Positions 43,857-56,189 of a DNA stretch of 64,000 nucleotides are shown piece after piece (positions within the stretch are counted from its first letter, which is position 1; each line of letters opens with the position of its first letter). Under the pieces are notes generated by a model. It searched no databases and was not told the DNA's origin. It was given only the letters and a program-made list of their open reading frames with translations. The DNA comes from Turritopsis dohrnii (taxonomy: Eukaryota; Cnidaria; Hydrozoa; Anthoathecata; Oceaniidae), in the NCBI GenBank assembly GCA_027922465.2, contig BQMF02000137.1, positions 124,001 through 188,000 of the forward strand, read 5' to 3'. The translations under genes and the position numbers were made by a program.

Positions 43857-44152
43857 ATGCAGCGATGGTGTAGTGGTTGGTACCTTTGAGTGCGACCGCT
43901 GCGACCCGTGTTCGAGTCCAGTCATGTCGTATCTCAATACACCACTCCGATGCGCTTTAAAAGCAGCGTGTCAGCCCATTAGGAGCCATCGACTGACTGC
44001 ACACTGGCCTTCGGGCAAGTTAGAGCAATGCTATACGTATCTCTGGCGGTAAGTCAACTAACAGTTGCAAGTCGGCGGGCAGAAGAACCAACCATTACGG
44101 ATGGAAGCCCAAGGACTAAAAACTCCCGTTACTTACTTACTTACCCGTATTA
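43857..44152 (+). repeat. tRNA-derived SINE with (ACTT)n tail
   Basis: The head is tRNA-like: GCAGCGATGGTGTAGTGGTTGG (A box) and GTGTTCGAGTCC (B box). A body of about 200 bp follows, then CCCGTTACTTACTTACTTACCC. A truncated copy lies at 35634-35810 and pieces are embedded in the repeats at 48374 and 53362. RNA polymerase III transcription by the internal boxes is the norm for this class. Confidence 0.85.
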
Positions 44153-44898
44153 CCCTTTTTAACGCTGCAGTTAGAGTTAACACATAAAAGTGATCTACGT
44201 TTTCAAATCACCGAATAATTAACGAATAATTACCGAAAAGTAAACGACAAATCGACGATAAATTGTCGACAAACAACCGACAAATTAACGACCAGCAAAT
44301 ATAAACAATGTTAAAGGAAACCGTAACTTTTGCAATGTCAAGGAATGGTTTTCGCTTCAATAGGTATCGAAACTAACTGAAAGAATATTTGACGTTAAGG
44401 AGATGACGTCATAAACAATCAAACACTAATAAGTCTTAGTTGATCTTATTTCGTTTTTATGCGTCATGAAAAAAACCCCGAAACATTGGTAGTTTTAAAA
44501 GAGATGATGAAATATTCATCATTGAACAAATGTCCTCATCCTCATATTGCACTTGTGAGAATTCTTAATATGTATAATATACACGCGTGAGTCATTCGAC
44601 GTGTAATTTTCCTTATAAGGAATACGTGAGTCAGAATAAAAGGCAACAAAAGTGTATGGCATAATCGAATTAAGAGAAAGCAAAACGCTTTTTAGAAAGC
44701 CTTACTATAATTAGGCTTCATGAAATGATGATATCGGATAGATGACGGGTGAAAATTGTATTCACGACTCTGTGTTAACCTCGATTCCAAGACACTTTCT
44801 CACATCACCTCTCTATGTGACATTCCATTCATATGCACATTAGGAAATAAGCTGTGGAAATCATTTGACGTATATGTTTTCTATTGCCTGTATGTACC
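44153..44898. other. Gene-free interval
   Basis: Low-complexity ACGA/AATT-rich stretch at 44205-44300; otherwise nothing recognised. Confidence 0.4.
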
Positions 44899-45055
44899 TT
44901 TGGAAACCGTAGGAGAACGTCCTTTAGAAACCTGTGGGAATGTCCTTTGGAAACGAACGTCCTTTAGAAACCTGTGGGAATATCCTTTTGTAATCGTAGG
45001 GGAATGTCCTTTAGAAACCTGTGGGGATGTCCTTTGGAAATCGTAGGCGAATGTG
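44899..45055 (+). repeat. Minisatellite of seven ~23-bp units in two alternating types
   Basis: Units begin CCTTT(A/G)GAAA. One type reads CCTTTAGAAACCTGTGGGAA, the other CCTTTGGAAA(C/T)CGTAGG. They alternate, showing a higher-order unit of about 47 bp; one unit is shortened to 17 bp. An open frame across it (44756-45046) only translates the repeat. Confidence 0.85.
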
Positions 45056-47161
45056 AAGGAGTATCAAGTTTGATGAAACGCTCAATAACTATTGAACAAT
45101 TTGATAAATAATCTTAATATTCACGGGCGGATACATGATATGGTGAATGATCGTGTGCTGCAGTGGAAGAAATTTATTTTAGAGCATTTATATGTCAACT
45201 CATTTCAACCCAGTTTACAGCTATTTAAATCGATGGAAAGACAAAGACAAGAAGAACTGTAAGGTTGTTTCTTATTTTTTGCACCATGACGGAGTAAAGT
45301 CTTTCAAATGCCCGAGTTTGTCTTCGTCCTACTACTACCATTACACTTTCCTTTTCCAAATAATGAAAGATTACGCACAATTTTTGTAGGAGCTCGCCAA
45401 GTTTTGAGCAAAGTTCGAAAGTTCTCCAACTTTTTTAACCATTTCCACAAAGAACAATTAGAAGGTGGTGTTTTTGAATATGCCAATCATTTTTCTGATC
45501 TGGCGAAAATTGAAGCCAGGTGCTCGGTTTTTCTGAAAATTCCACTTTTTTAAAATCATTTGCTTGTATTTTGTAGGTTATAATATCCTCGAAACTAGCT
45601 ATACAATTTTAAAACACGTCCTGAAATCTTCAGAATCATGCAACTTCTTATTTATCTTTGATCTATTATCAGCTTTGTAAAGGAATGTTTCAATACCATA
45701 ACATTTTTTTCTTCCTGCTGATCAGTAAACACATTCCCTTTAATCTATATCACCAAAGTCTCAAAACTAAGTCTTTTGAAAGGATTTACAACTACTCTCT
45801 TTTACATAGAACATTGTATTTCCCAACAATACGATCAGGTTGGAAGTGTATAAAGTAAGCTTATCTATCCAGAAATATATTAAGCTATACAGTTATCCAT
45901 ACGCTCTTGATTTGAGAGCTGAGAAGAAACTGAGCTGTGTTGTTCGCATATAGTGCGTAAAAACCGTCACAGCGCACTTCCATACACGAAATAACTTTTA
46001 TATTTAGAAAGGAATGTAAAAATAAATGAGCGCCATTTTTACACTCTGCTTACAAAACATCGAGCATTTATTTAGAAAGAATAGTCACTTCATTTCAAGA
46101 TAATTATATGTTTCTATTATGTTTGTCCTCTTAATTTTCTGTTCTGCAAGGGTATATCTGCTTTAAATCCATTTAGTGTCCATCAACAAATTTTTTGAAA
46201 ATCTAAGTGAGTTTCTTCGCTACCATTTTTGATGCGTATGAAAAAGTCGAAAGTATGAAATGGCTGACATCAAACAAATTGTTTCCTTTTCTAAGAAATT
46301 AACGCCCCTGAAAGTTAACTCAAATTTTAAAAATTTGCATTAATTTTATATCCGTTAATTTGTTGTGGCATTAAATCTATGTACATTAATTTTATGAGAC
46401 GTTAATTTAGAATATGTTATATTTCATAAAAACAATCCTTAAGCTTGGTGATGTGTGACAGTTGTGCAACAGAATGTTTCCAATAGTGCGATAAAATTTT
46501 AAAATGCATCAAATATGGCGGCCGTTCCAAGTAAACAAGCGTTGACTCAGCATAAAGTTACTGTTTGTATGATGGGTTTATATTACAAATTGTTTGTAAA
46601 TAGGCATAATCTTATGAGAAACCATCACAGTTTCAGTGGGGTTTTTTTTCATATTGTTGAGAGATGAATCTGCTGTTTCTGATGATTCAGTATGGTCTTC
46701 ATCATCACAATTTTTACCATTTTTGTTATGATAATTGTTACTCTATGACTCTAAACACTTCAAATGATCGAACTCTGTTGAGATAGCTGTTTTCAACCAG
46801 ATGAAAATACCTCAACTACGCAAATCTAATACTCTTGTACTTTTAACCAAACCTTTTTTTATTGGCATCCTTGAAATCAGCAGCAAAGTTATATTAAAGA
46901 ACTGGAACATTTTCCTCAATAAACACTTTTTTATTGGCCCCGCAGCGAGCGTATTCGAGAAACACATAGTAGTTTCACGAGATAGGCGAAAGTCAGTTTT
47001 CGATTTTGTTCATCATCATCCTCCTCATCATCTTCCAACTGTTCGTATTGCCGTTACACGGTGGAATACAATAATTAGCTGACTTTGCTTTTTTCCCGTT
47101 TCAAAGCATGGTATTATACACCTATAATACCGAATGTTTTTTCGTATCTCTTTCCTAAGTC
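45056..47161. other. Gene-free interval
   Basis: AT-rich. Several short open frames are present, none with recognisable features. Confidence 0.4.
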
Positions 47162-47240
47162 AATAATATTAATACTAGATTCTCTGTCTGTTTGTCTGTT
47201 TGTTTGTCTGTCAACTAAAATGATAGGTGAGCTGTGAGAG
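47162..47240 (+). mobile_element. 5' fragment of a short Helitron
   Basis: TATTAATACTAGATTCTCTGTCTGTTTGTC matches the 5' part of the element at 55651-56047 (minus), then diverges. No 3' hairpin follows. Confidence 0.55.
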
Positions 47241-47666
47241 AAATTATTTAGGAAAAAAATTGCAAAAATTGCTCAGGCAACGACAAGATTTTGAAAAACA
47301 GCTTGCAATCTGAAATTTTGTCAACAATGCATTTTATTTTTGTATACGTTTTAGCTCTAAATCTTTCATTCAATAAATGTTATACAATGAACTGATTTTT
47401 GACGGATCTTTCCTTAAAAAGATGTTAGAAGACATGTAATTGGATTTCTGTGAATGCTAAAAAGAAACATATCGCAAAGTGTTGTTTTTCGTGTTTTTCC
47501 TCGTTAACTGTTCAACAGTGTGATCATGATCAACAAAACTTTTTTATATTTTTTTCTTGTCTTTTATGTAAAGTTTTTGGTTGTTGTTTTGTTTTGAATC
47601 AAACTTTGAAACGCTGATTTCTAATGGATTTTTCGCTTTAATTTTTTTTTTGAAAGTTTTTTTTCT

Positions 47667-47971
47667 TCTATGTATTATAGCCGACTCTGATTGCATCCCC
47701 AATCTTGAGGAAATATCTCACGAACCAATAGGGATAACTGACGTTTTTTGGGGTTCGCGATACAGGCGATGTGGTCACGAAAATTTTGGGTCTATTTTTT
47801 TGATGGGAAGGGTCAGTGACGTCATCAAAATCTTTGATCGACGATATCTCTGTAACGGTTGGTCGTACCAAAACCATCCCTACATTTTGATCAGCTTTTC
47901 GAGCTCTACAACATGGGTCGAATCAACGCAGATTAAATATGGGCGGCGAGTGACGCCGCCTTGCTGTCTAA
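47667..47971 (+). mobile_element. Non-autonomous Helitron, copy A
   Basis: It begins near TCTATGTATTATAGCC. The 3' end has the hairpin GGCGGCGAGTGACGCCGCC (47942-47960), seven bases, then CTAA followed by T, as Helitron 3' ends require. Internal homology to 55651-56047 includes TTTTGATGACGTCA and the TACAGAGATATC stretch (inverted). About 305 bp; no coding capacity. Confidence 0.75.
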
Positions 47972-48373
47972 TTTGATATAGTTTCTTTAAGAAATCTTAT
48001 TTTTATTTTAAATATGTATCTATGGTTACAGTTCACATTTTTTTTCTTTTGTTTGTAGCAAATACGTTCTGATACTTTCTCTCAGTGTGGTTGAGGCCTT
48101 AGAGATAACAACAAGTAACAAAGTATTGTACAGATTTTCAGCTGTTTAAGTTTGCATATTCCGAGTCAGTTTTGAAATACTGCCCCCGCTACAGTATGAC
48201 ACATGGTTACACTACACATTACAATATCCGTTGTATTGTAAAACATCGTCTCGTTAGGTGAGAATTATTATGTTCTATCTTCAATTTTTTGAAAATTCAT
48301 AATAGTGAGAACTACATGCTTGCTACAGCAAGGTTTTAATTTTTCAATGTTTCATTTTTTATATGATATTGGT
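47972..48373. other. Gene-free interval
   Basis: Nothing recognised between copy A and the 0.87-kb repeat. Confidence 0.4.
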
Positions 48374-49238
48374 ATGGAGGCAGGCTATACCAGTTGACCG
48401 GCTATGCGGGTGATTTTTATCCCGTGTTCATATGATAATTTTCATCCCGCTCAACCGCGCTAGAATTTGTTTACATCACGTGACCTCACATTTTTTTGCG
48501 GGAATTTGATAAATTTCATATGTACAATTTTCGTCCTGCCTGGCCCAGATCTCGGTAAAAACAAGCGAAGGCGAAATGTCAAGTTCATTAATAGCAAAGC
48601 TCACTATTTTATTTAATTCTAGTTTTTTAATTGTGTTATCGGGAAAAATAAAAATATTTTCCCCGATTTTTATGAAACTTTGCTGCCCAAAAACTTATAA
48701 ACTGTTGTAGAGATTTTCTATCCAATTACGGATTGTTTCTGTGCTGTTTAGAAGTATGTTTCAATCCTTTGTTCGACAGTAAAAAATTAAAGAGAAAAAC
48801 AAAACATGCTGTGTATATAGAACTCATGCGTGGTTGAATTTTATTTTAGTTTAGTACATCATAACAATGAAACTTCTAGGTAAGAAAAAAGAATGTAATT
48901 ATCTTTTGGGTCCCTTTCATCTGCAATGATTAGATTTTTTCACTACAATCAAAACAACAGCATGTTTAGAGTTCCAATTTTGAATTTATTTTTGCCCAGA
49001 ATTAAGTATTAGTTCATTTATTACTAGGGATGCGAATGGCATTGTTAAAATTGTCCGACGGCCGCTGTGCAGTCAGTCGATGACTCCTAATATGCTTATT
49101 AACGACGAGAGTATCGAGATATGACATAGCGACACACAGCGACCGAACTTGAAGATACTAACGATGTAGCATACAAAAACACGCGACACACACTGTTGAT
49201 TACTCTGTGTTCTTTATATTCGCCACATGAAGATAACA
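48374..49238 (+). repeat. Dispersed ~0.87-kb repeat, copy 1
   Basis: Closely matches 53362-54257 in the same orientation over nearly its whole length, for example TTCATTAATAGCAA...CTATTTTATTTAA and GACGAGAGTATCGAGATATGAC. It contains SINE-derived pieces (about 49050-49110). No coding capacity, so it is probably a composite non-autonomous element. Confidence 0.8.
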
Positions 49239-51762
49239 CATGATCGATGTAATGGGCAAAAGGAAAGGTGCTGATTAAGAATTCGACAGTGATTACATTC
49301 GACAGCTTAGAATAAAATTGAGTAATTCGGCAATATTTCCGAATGTTTGATTATTGTTGAGAGTAGAATAAAAACTGTAACACGTCCTGAAGTCTTCAAG
49401 ACATGCGGGTTTTTTTTGGGCTTTTTTCTGGTTTCATTTACGAATAACTCCTTGTAATAAAAGAACAGACACTACAAAACCAACAACAGTTCCTTAGGTG
49501 AAATTTTACTAAACATTATACCGTGCAATGTACTATTTTATTTACTGGAGGCAATCCTCCGTGAGGCAATTTTTCAGGTGCAAGATTTTCCTGACACACT
49601 TTAAGACACCCGTGTTAGAGAAAAGTCTTTCTCATTCATTTCTATATTCAAGGATATTGCTCACTTAGCAGTCTAACAATCACTTACAGGAATACTTCTA
49701 CATGCAAGGGCAGCTTTCTGATATTCTGAATAACGTAACAGGCAAAGAATTCTGTTTACAAACAAAACTGTTCAACATTTTGCCGAAACTTTGACGCGTT
49801 GTGATTTGTTTCTTTTTTAAATAGAAACATAAACAGAAAAATATTTTGTAGTGTCGAAACGTGTCAAATTACATATATGGAGAAATCACACTTCATATAT
49901 TTGCAATGTAGGGAAAAGAAAAATTATCAAGATATTTCTCAGTGTTATTTCTTCAAAACTTTCAACCAAAAAAATGTTTCAGCAGGGAAAAACCTTGAAA
50001 AATTTTGATCAGGGAAAAAAAGTCGGGGAAATTTTTTCGGTCGGGTGCAGAAAAGTCATAGGAAAATTTGGAAGTTGGGGAAACTTTTAGTCACCTACCA
50101 TGCTCATTAAGGTATTGAATCAATGACGTAATAGCAGAGAGAGATATCTATGGAGGTTGTTCAGAAGATAAGATTTGCTGGCGTTGGCTTACCGGAACGC
50201 AATTTTACTTTGTGTGGCTGACTGCACGCATTTTTTAAAAAGAACCAGTAAAATCGTTGCGTTGCTTCATCAGTAATTATATTTCGCACATTGTCACGAA
50301 AAAAGGCGAAAATAGAAGCAATTATTAGTGAAAACAATATGTACTTCTCAACTGTTTACGGTAGCTTGAGAGAGATTTGCAAGAGAATACACATCCTGAT
50401 TCTTAATTTTCTTAATTTTTGAAACAATGATTCGAACCTCAAGTTGTTCTTATTTTCTTCTTATTTTTTGGCCAGATCCGAGGCTTGTGTTCTTATAAAA
50501 AGCGTTGCCGCAAGACATGTGGAACCCCAGATGAGTGAAACATACACTCAGTAGAACCCTATTCCTGGTCCCTTGAGCCAAATAACATTATCATAACTGG
50601 AACTTTCGCTCGATGTTCAAACGTAAGCCTATTTGAAGAAGAAGACGAAATACGTTCATTTGATTGTGAATGTGTTCAGGTTTATAAAAAAAGGACTTAA
50701 AACAAGCGTCCATTCACAATTTTTCCTGCAGAGACTAAAAAGATGTAAACATTTTAAGTGACTATATAAAAGTCAGTCTTATAAATTCTTATTTTACCCC
50801 TTCTTGAAACTTTTGCACTAATATTTTTGGATCTTCTAAATTTTTCTCAGAATCGTTTTTTCTTTACGAACTTAAGTTTTTTTGAAAACACATTATTTTC
50901 GGTCGCTATAATAAACTATAATAAAGGATTTACTACTAAATTAGAAACAGTCTGAGCAAATGACGTTTTTTTCATGAACACCTGACGTTGATTTATGTTT
51001 TTTTTGGCCACCGGAAGTCAAGAAAGCGAAAAAACAAACAATAATTAAGTGGTATCCTAATAAGTTAATTCACATATTGATGGTCATGTTACTTATGGTA
51101 GTGGAAACAACTTTGAAATTGATCCTCCTAACGAGCACAAAAACTGAAAATGATTTCATATGTCCTCGCTAGAATTTCCCAAAACTTTATCAGAAATGTC
51201 TGTTTAAATAAATAAATTTTCCATCGCAAGTCAGTTTTACCAAGCTATGCTGTTGCAGTGAAATTCACCAAAATGTCGAGAAAAACGATTACGTTAAAAA
51301 TAAGTTTAATCAATGCCGGTCATTAATATTCTAGTCATTAATATTCCAGTATGAATAAGAAGGACAGATATTTTATTGAAAAAAAAGCTTTTCCTTATTC
51401 ACATCGTCTTGTTATTAGGTTATTAAAGTTCACAAATGTTTTGATCTCGAGTTTCGTCGTTTAGATAAGGACGATAATGTTTTTCTATCTAAAAATGTCT
51501 TTTACTGGTTAATGTATGTGCCTTTCTGTTAATTAAATTCGAAAAATGAAAATATAATAGTACGAATGGGAAATTTAATGAAAAACTTCAATATAACATT
51601 TGAAAGAGTTTTCATTTAAAAAATCGCTATTTTTCATACCAAATTCATCCGTTACCTTGACCTAGATGACATCCAACACTTATGACACGAAAGGAAAACA
51701 AAAACCGATCAGACGAGCCGTCGTAAGTGTGTGGTCAGCAGTTTCTGTTCCGCAATTTACCC
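49239..51762. other. Gene-free interval
   Basis: AT-rich; no gene or repeat family recognised. The 3' part should hold upstream control sequence of the peptide gene at 51858. Confidence 0.4.
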
Positions 51763-51768
51763 TATATA
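51763..51768 (+). promoter_or_regulatory. TATA box of the small secreted peptide gene
   Basis: TATATATT lies about 90 bp upstream of the ATG, which leaves room for a 5' leader of about 60 bases. Confidence 0.45.
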
Positions 51769-51857
51769 TTCACTTTGAGTGAAATCTAGAAACATCGAAC
51801 TACGCATAAGAAAATTAGCTGTCAACTGACTTCATTTAGAATCCAATAAAGAAAAAG

Positions 51858-52052
51858 ATGAATCTTAAAGTGACAGTCGCCTTGTTATTGCTTGTTATGG
51901 TAACGATGGGTACTGATGGAAGACCGACATCAAACTGTAAAGAAACATGCAGAAAGAAAAATGCAGAGTATGGATTGTCTGTATGCGTTTATTTGTGCGA
52001 AATTGATGAGAAACGTAAAAAGAATTCAAGAAAATTGCAAAATTCAAGCTGA
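51858..52052 (+). CDS. Small secreted four-cysteine peptide
   Basis: 64 residues in a single exon. A signal peptide (LKVTVALLLLVMVTMGTDG) is predicted to be cleaved near residue 21. The mature part of about 43 residues has cysteines in C-x3-C-x11-C-x3-C (C27, C31, C43, C47) and a basic tail (KRKKNSRK). This is the helical-hairpin (alpha-hairpinin) cysteine pattern found in diverse small defence or signalling peptides; the match is spacing only, so the function is open. A TATA box lies upstream and the ATG context is AAAAAGATGA. No recognised family member. Confidence 0.65.
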   Translation: MNLKVTVALLLLVMVTMGTDGRPTSNCKETCRKKNAEYGLSVCVYLCEIDEKRKKNSRKLQNSS

Positions 52053-53361
52053 TCAGTAGGCGTTTTTGGATTGGACGTTTCACTATTTCCAAGGCAACAA
52101 CAGTGCCATGTTTAAAGTATCTTCATATCGTATTATGCAATTCAACGGACCAGAAAATAGAAATTTGAATCATGCATTTTCCTTTAATGACTTTACTTCC
52201 AGTTTTCATACTTGTGGTAGCAAGACTGGATGACCAGTTCATTAACATTTATGTGCTACCTTATAGAACTGTTAGTTGGAACTTATTGTAAAATATTCTG
52301 TATAATCTTAACTAAGTTGCCCCTGCTTAAGCTGTTATCGGCACACTTTGTATGTTTATATTAATTTTTTGTTGATGGTGGTTTTGAAGTAGCCTCCAGG
52401 ATTTATTTTGGAATTTCCACTATGTTGTAATAGCGTTATTAGAATATAATCTAGTCTTTCTGTATTATTTGTTTTTTATTATAAACTTATGTTTCATAAA
52501 ACCTTGTTTGCATGGAACGTACACATGAGCTATGTTGTTATATTCATTTTTTCATCATGATGTTTAAACAAAAATTCCTTGTCAAATGTTTTTTTTTCCT
52601 TTCTCATAGGCCCAAGTTACACTGACGTCGATTAACTTTTAGTAAATTGTAAATAAGGGTTAACTAAGAGATTAAGTAGAAATTATTTAAAACAAATAAA
52701 AGAAATAAATATAGTAGGTTTTAAGACAGCCCGTCCTGAAACACTGCCACTTCTCCCAGTCCTACGCAACTCACCCCATAACCGAGTAAATAGCCTTTGG
52801 ATCATACCGACAGTAACATATCCCCTGGATAATGGCCTGTGGAAGGGGGATTCATATCTTCGTAGTGCACAAATTGTTGCAATGGATACAACATCTGCAT
52901 CAGAGCCTCTGTACAAGAGACATCACCAGCAATAAAATCATAAAGTTTATTTCTAGAATGATTCAAATTGGATGCAATTGAAATATTCTTTTTCGTGAAT
53001 AACTGAGGAAGTACTAAATCTTACACTTACATAATAAAATTTCTTGAAATTGCATTTTGTTACTGTAAATTTTCATTCCTGCATTTGGGGGAGTAGTAAT
53101 AGTCAGAGGAATTTTCAGAAAAACTAGATAAAAGATAGATGTTTCGAATTAAATTGTGTTTCTTGACTTCTTACTTAATTCAAACAAAAATATCTGCTTC
53201 CGCATTTTATTAACGAAATATGATAAATTTTCCTAATTTACGAAGGTATATGAAACTCTTTCAAATCTTTAATCAGAAGTTTCCATGTTGGTTTTTCATA
53301 ATCTTGCTGACACATGCGCCTAATAACATTCCGCCGGCTCTGCAAACCTGAACGAACGTGA
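52053..53361. other. Downstream interval with a G+C-rich island
   Basis: About 52720-52925 is clearly richer in G+C than its surroundings and open on the minus strand after an AG (CTTGTACAG), reading GSDADVVSIATICALRRYES. It could be an exon or a fragment of a repeat; no family is recognised. The rest is AT-rich and empty. Confidence 0.35.
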
Positions 53362-54257
53362 TGGAGGAGGGCTGTCCCTGTTGACCGGACTTAACTTGGC
53401 TATGCTGGGTTATTTGTAATCCCGTGTTCATATGACAGTTTTAATCCCGCTAAACTGGGCAAGAATTTTTTTACATCACGTGAGTTCACATTTGTTTTGC
53501 GGGAATTTGATATAATCCCAACCCGTACAATTTTCATCTTGCCTAGCCAAGATCTTGGTAAAAACAAGCGAAGGCAAAAGTCAAGTTCATTAATAGCAAG
53601 GTTCACTATTTTATTTAACTCTAGTTTCTTAACTCTGCTTACGGGAAAACATTATCAAAATTGGAATATTTTCCTAGATTTTATGAAACTTTGCTGCACA
53701 ACAACTTATAAACAGTTGTAGAGATTTTCTATCCGATTACGGATTGTTTCTGTACTGTTTAGAAGTATGTTTCAATCCTTTATTCGAGAGTAAAAAATTG
53801 AGAGGAGAAAGACAAGATATGCTGTATATAGAACTGATGCGTGGTTGGATTTTAACAAGCGCACTCACCTTACAACACCATTACAATAAAATTTCTTACT
53901 AAGAATACGGAACAGAAATTTGTTTTGGGTCTTTAGCCTTCCATCCGTAATGGTTTACCTTTTCCACTACAATCATAAAAGCGGCATGTTCAAAGTTCCA
54001 GTTTTGAATTTATTTTTGTCTAGGATTAAGTAGTAGTTCATTTATTACTAGGGATGCGAACAGCATTTTTAAAATTTGACAGACGGCAGCTGAGCAGTCA
54101 GTCAATGACTCCTAATATGCTTATTAACGACGAGAGTATCGAGATATGACATGAGTACTCACAGCAACCGGAGTTACTACCGTTGTTACATAGAAATAGA
54201 CGCAGCACACACTGTTGATTCTTCTGTGTTTTTACATTCGTCACATGAAGATAACAC
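53362..54257 (+). repeat. Dispersed ~0.87-kb repeat, copy 2
   Basis: Second copy of 48374-49238. SINE-related words (CTTCCATCCGTAATGG near 53938; GCAGTCAGTCAATGACTCC near 54091) lie inside. Its right end abuts the Helitron fragment at 54258. Confidence 0.8.
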
Positions 54258-55617
54258 TTATTGCTAATGAAAAAGCGTACAGTTTTATGAGTACAGTAAA
54301 AGGTACACCAGCATATTGGAAAAAATTCCTACATGTGTTGATAATATGTAAATTAAAAGGTCAAAATATCATGGATTATGGAATAAATGACATGACATAT
54401 CAACAAAGATGTAAAATACTCAATAGTAATCTGGTTGTTGTTGCAAGACATTTCCAATATAGAGTTAAAATGTTTTTCAAGGAAATAATATTAGATGGTC
54501 CTCTTGGACCCAGTATTTTGCCATAAAAGTGGAATTTCAAGTTAGGGAAAGTCCTCAAATCCATTCCTTATATGGATGAATAATGCTCCATCCATTGATA
54601 GTAAGGAAACGTATGTTGAATAGATTGACTCAATGATAAGTGCTGAGCTTCCACCTCATAACAATGATTTCTTTACACTAGTTAAAACATATCAGCTACA
54701 TAGACATTCAAAAACATGTAGAAAAGATCGTAATAATAGTTGCCGCTTTCATTTTGGTAAATTTTTTAGTGAGCGCACTATTATTGCTGAACCATTGCCT
54801 AATGATTTGCCTAATAATGAAAATGAGACCTTATTGAAATCCTTCAAGAACTTGATATCTACAACCTGCAAATGTTGTATTAGGTCTGTCACAGTATCTA
54901 TCTAACATGTTTCGTTTAAATATAAAAGTGGAATCTTCTGGTAATTGCCTCATCTCACTTTCACTGACTGACTTTGAATCGTTTTTCAGGTACATTACTA
55001 TTCGCAAATAATACTCCAGGAAAAATCTTGCATAGCCAAAGTTCAGGCATAATCAAATAAACTGCCTCTTGGACTGGTACTTCTGTCTTGGATGGATTTT
55101 GTTTTGCTGAGTTTTTAATATACTACACTTTGAAACAAAAAAATAATGAAGTTAATGATAGTCAGCCAAATGAATTTACTGAATTGATGAAGTTAAATCA
55201 TCCTTTGACAAATTATCCAAAGACCTAATGAACTCTCCTGAGAAATTAAGATGTCGCAATGTTCCACTCGTTCTCAGATATTATGAACCCTATAAAGATA
55301 ATGCGCATCATCTTTTGTTATTGTTTTACCCTTTCCGAACTGAGGAACAATTATTTTCTCAAAGTTCTCATTTTTACATTGAAAAAATGAATGAGCCAGG
55401 TGTTATTGAGATTATAACCCATAATTGTCTGTTGATTAAACCATATTCTGAATTAGTTCTAGAAGCATTTGAACACTTTCCTAAGGACCAAATTGGATTT
55501 GCAATCAGATGCATTTGGTCAGCAAGACAATGATAATGTTTTGAATCAGTTGACTGATTATAATGAGGTTGAAAATGTAACGGAATTTAGAATTGTAGTT
55601 AATAAATGAGTTATACC
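54258..55617 (+). mobile_element. Helitron deletion derivative, plus orientation
   Basis: The fragments are in the order of a Helitron protein: a Helitron-like N domain piece (54290-54526, with an internal deletion of about 80 bases relative to the minus copy), a region ending MISAELPPHNNDFFTLVKTY (54633-54905), and helicase-side sequence (55228-55533, VPLVLRYYEPYKDNAHHLLL). Stops and deletions make it inactive; the HUH region (about 54560) is frameshifted. Confidence 0.75.
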
Positions 55618-55650
55618 AACACCTCCACCACCAGTCAGAAATAAATAGAA

Positions 55651-56047
55651 CTAGCCGCCAAGGCGGCGTCGTTCGCCGCCCATGTTCAGCATGCATTGAC
55701 TTCACGAAAAATAAAATTAAGGAATTGGCAACCGAAAGTGTTCCCATGTTGTAGAGCTCGAAAATTTGATCAAAAAAATGTATGGGATCGTTCCGCTACG
55801 ATCAACCGTTACAGAGATATCATTGTTAAAAGATTTTGATGACGTCACAGACCCCTCCCCTAAAAAATTAGACCCAAATTTTTCGTCACCCCATCGTCTG
55901 TATCGCGGACTCCAAAAAACGTCAGTTATCCCTATTGGTTGTCGAGATCTTTCATTGCTGACTCTCTTTCGCAGTTCACATCTACCATTTTGCGTGACTT
56001 ACAAACAAACAAACAAACAGACAGAGAATCGGCTATTAATATATAGA
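55651..56047 (-). mobile_element. Non-autonomous Helitron, copy B
   Basis: On the minus strand it begins near TCTATATATTAATAGCC with a (TTTG)n tract. It ends with the hairpin GGCGGCGAACGACGCCGCC, seven bases, then CTAG followed by T. About 397 bp, no gene. Same family as copy A. Confidence 0.8.
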
Positions 56048-56189
56048 AGGTTCAATTGTACATGGCATCTTAGAATTCAGATTTTTCAAAAAATTTATTG
56101 CCCATTCAAGAAAAAAATCAAGCACATTTCTCTGCTGAGTGTTCAAACTACGCATGCAAGCATTTATGTCTTGATCTAAAATTCTTAAA

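Noticed and set aside
44756..45046. 96-codon frame
   Set aside because: Translation of the minisatellite.
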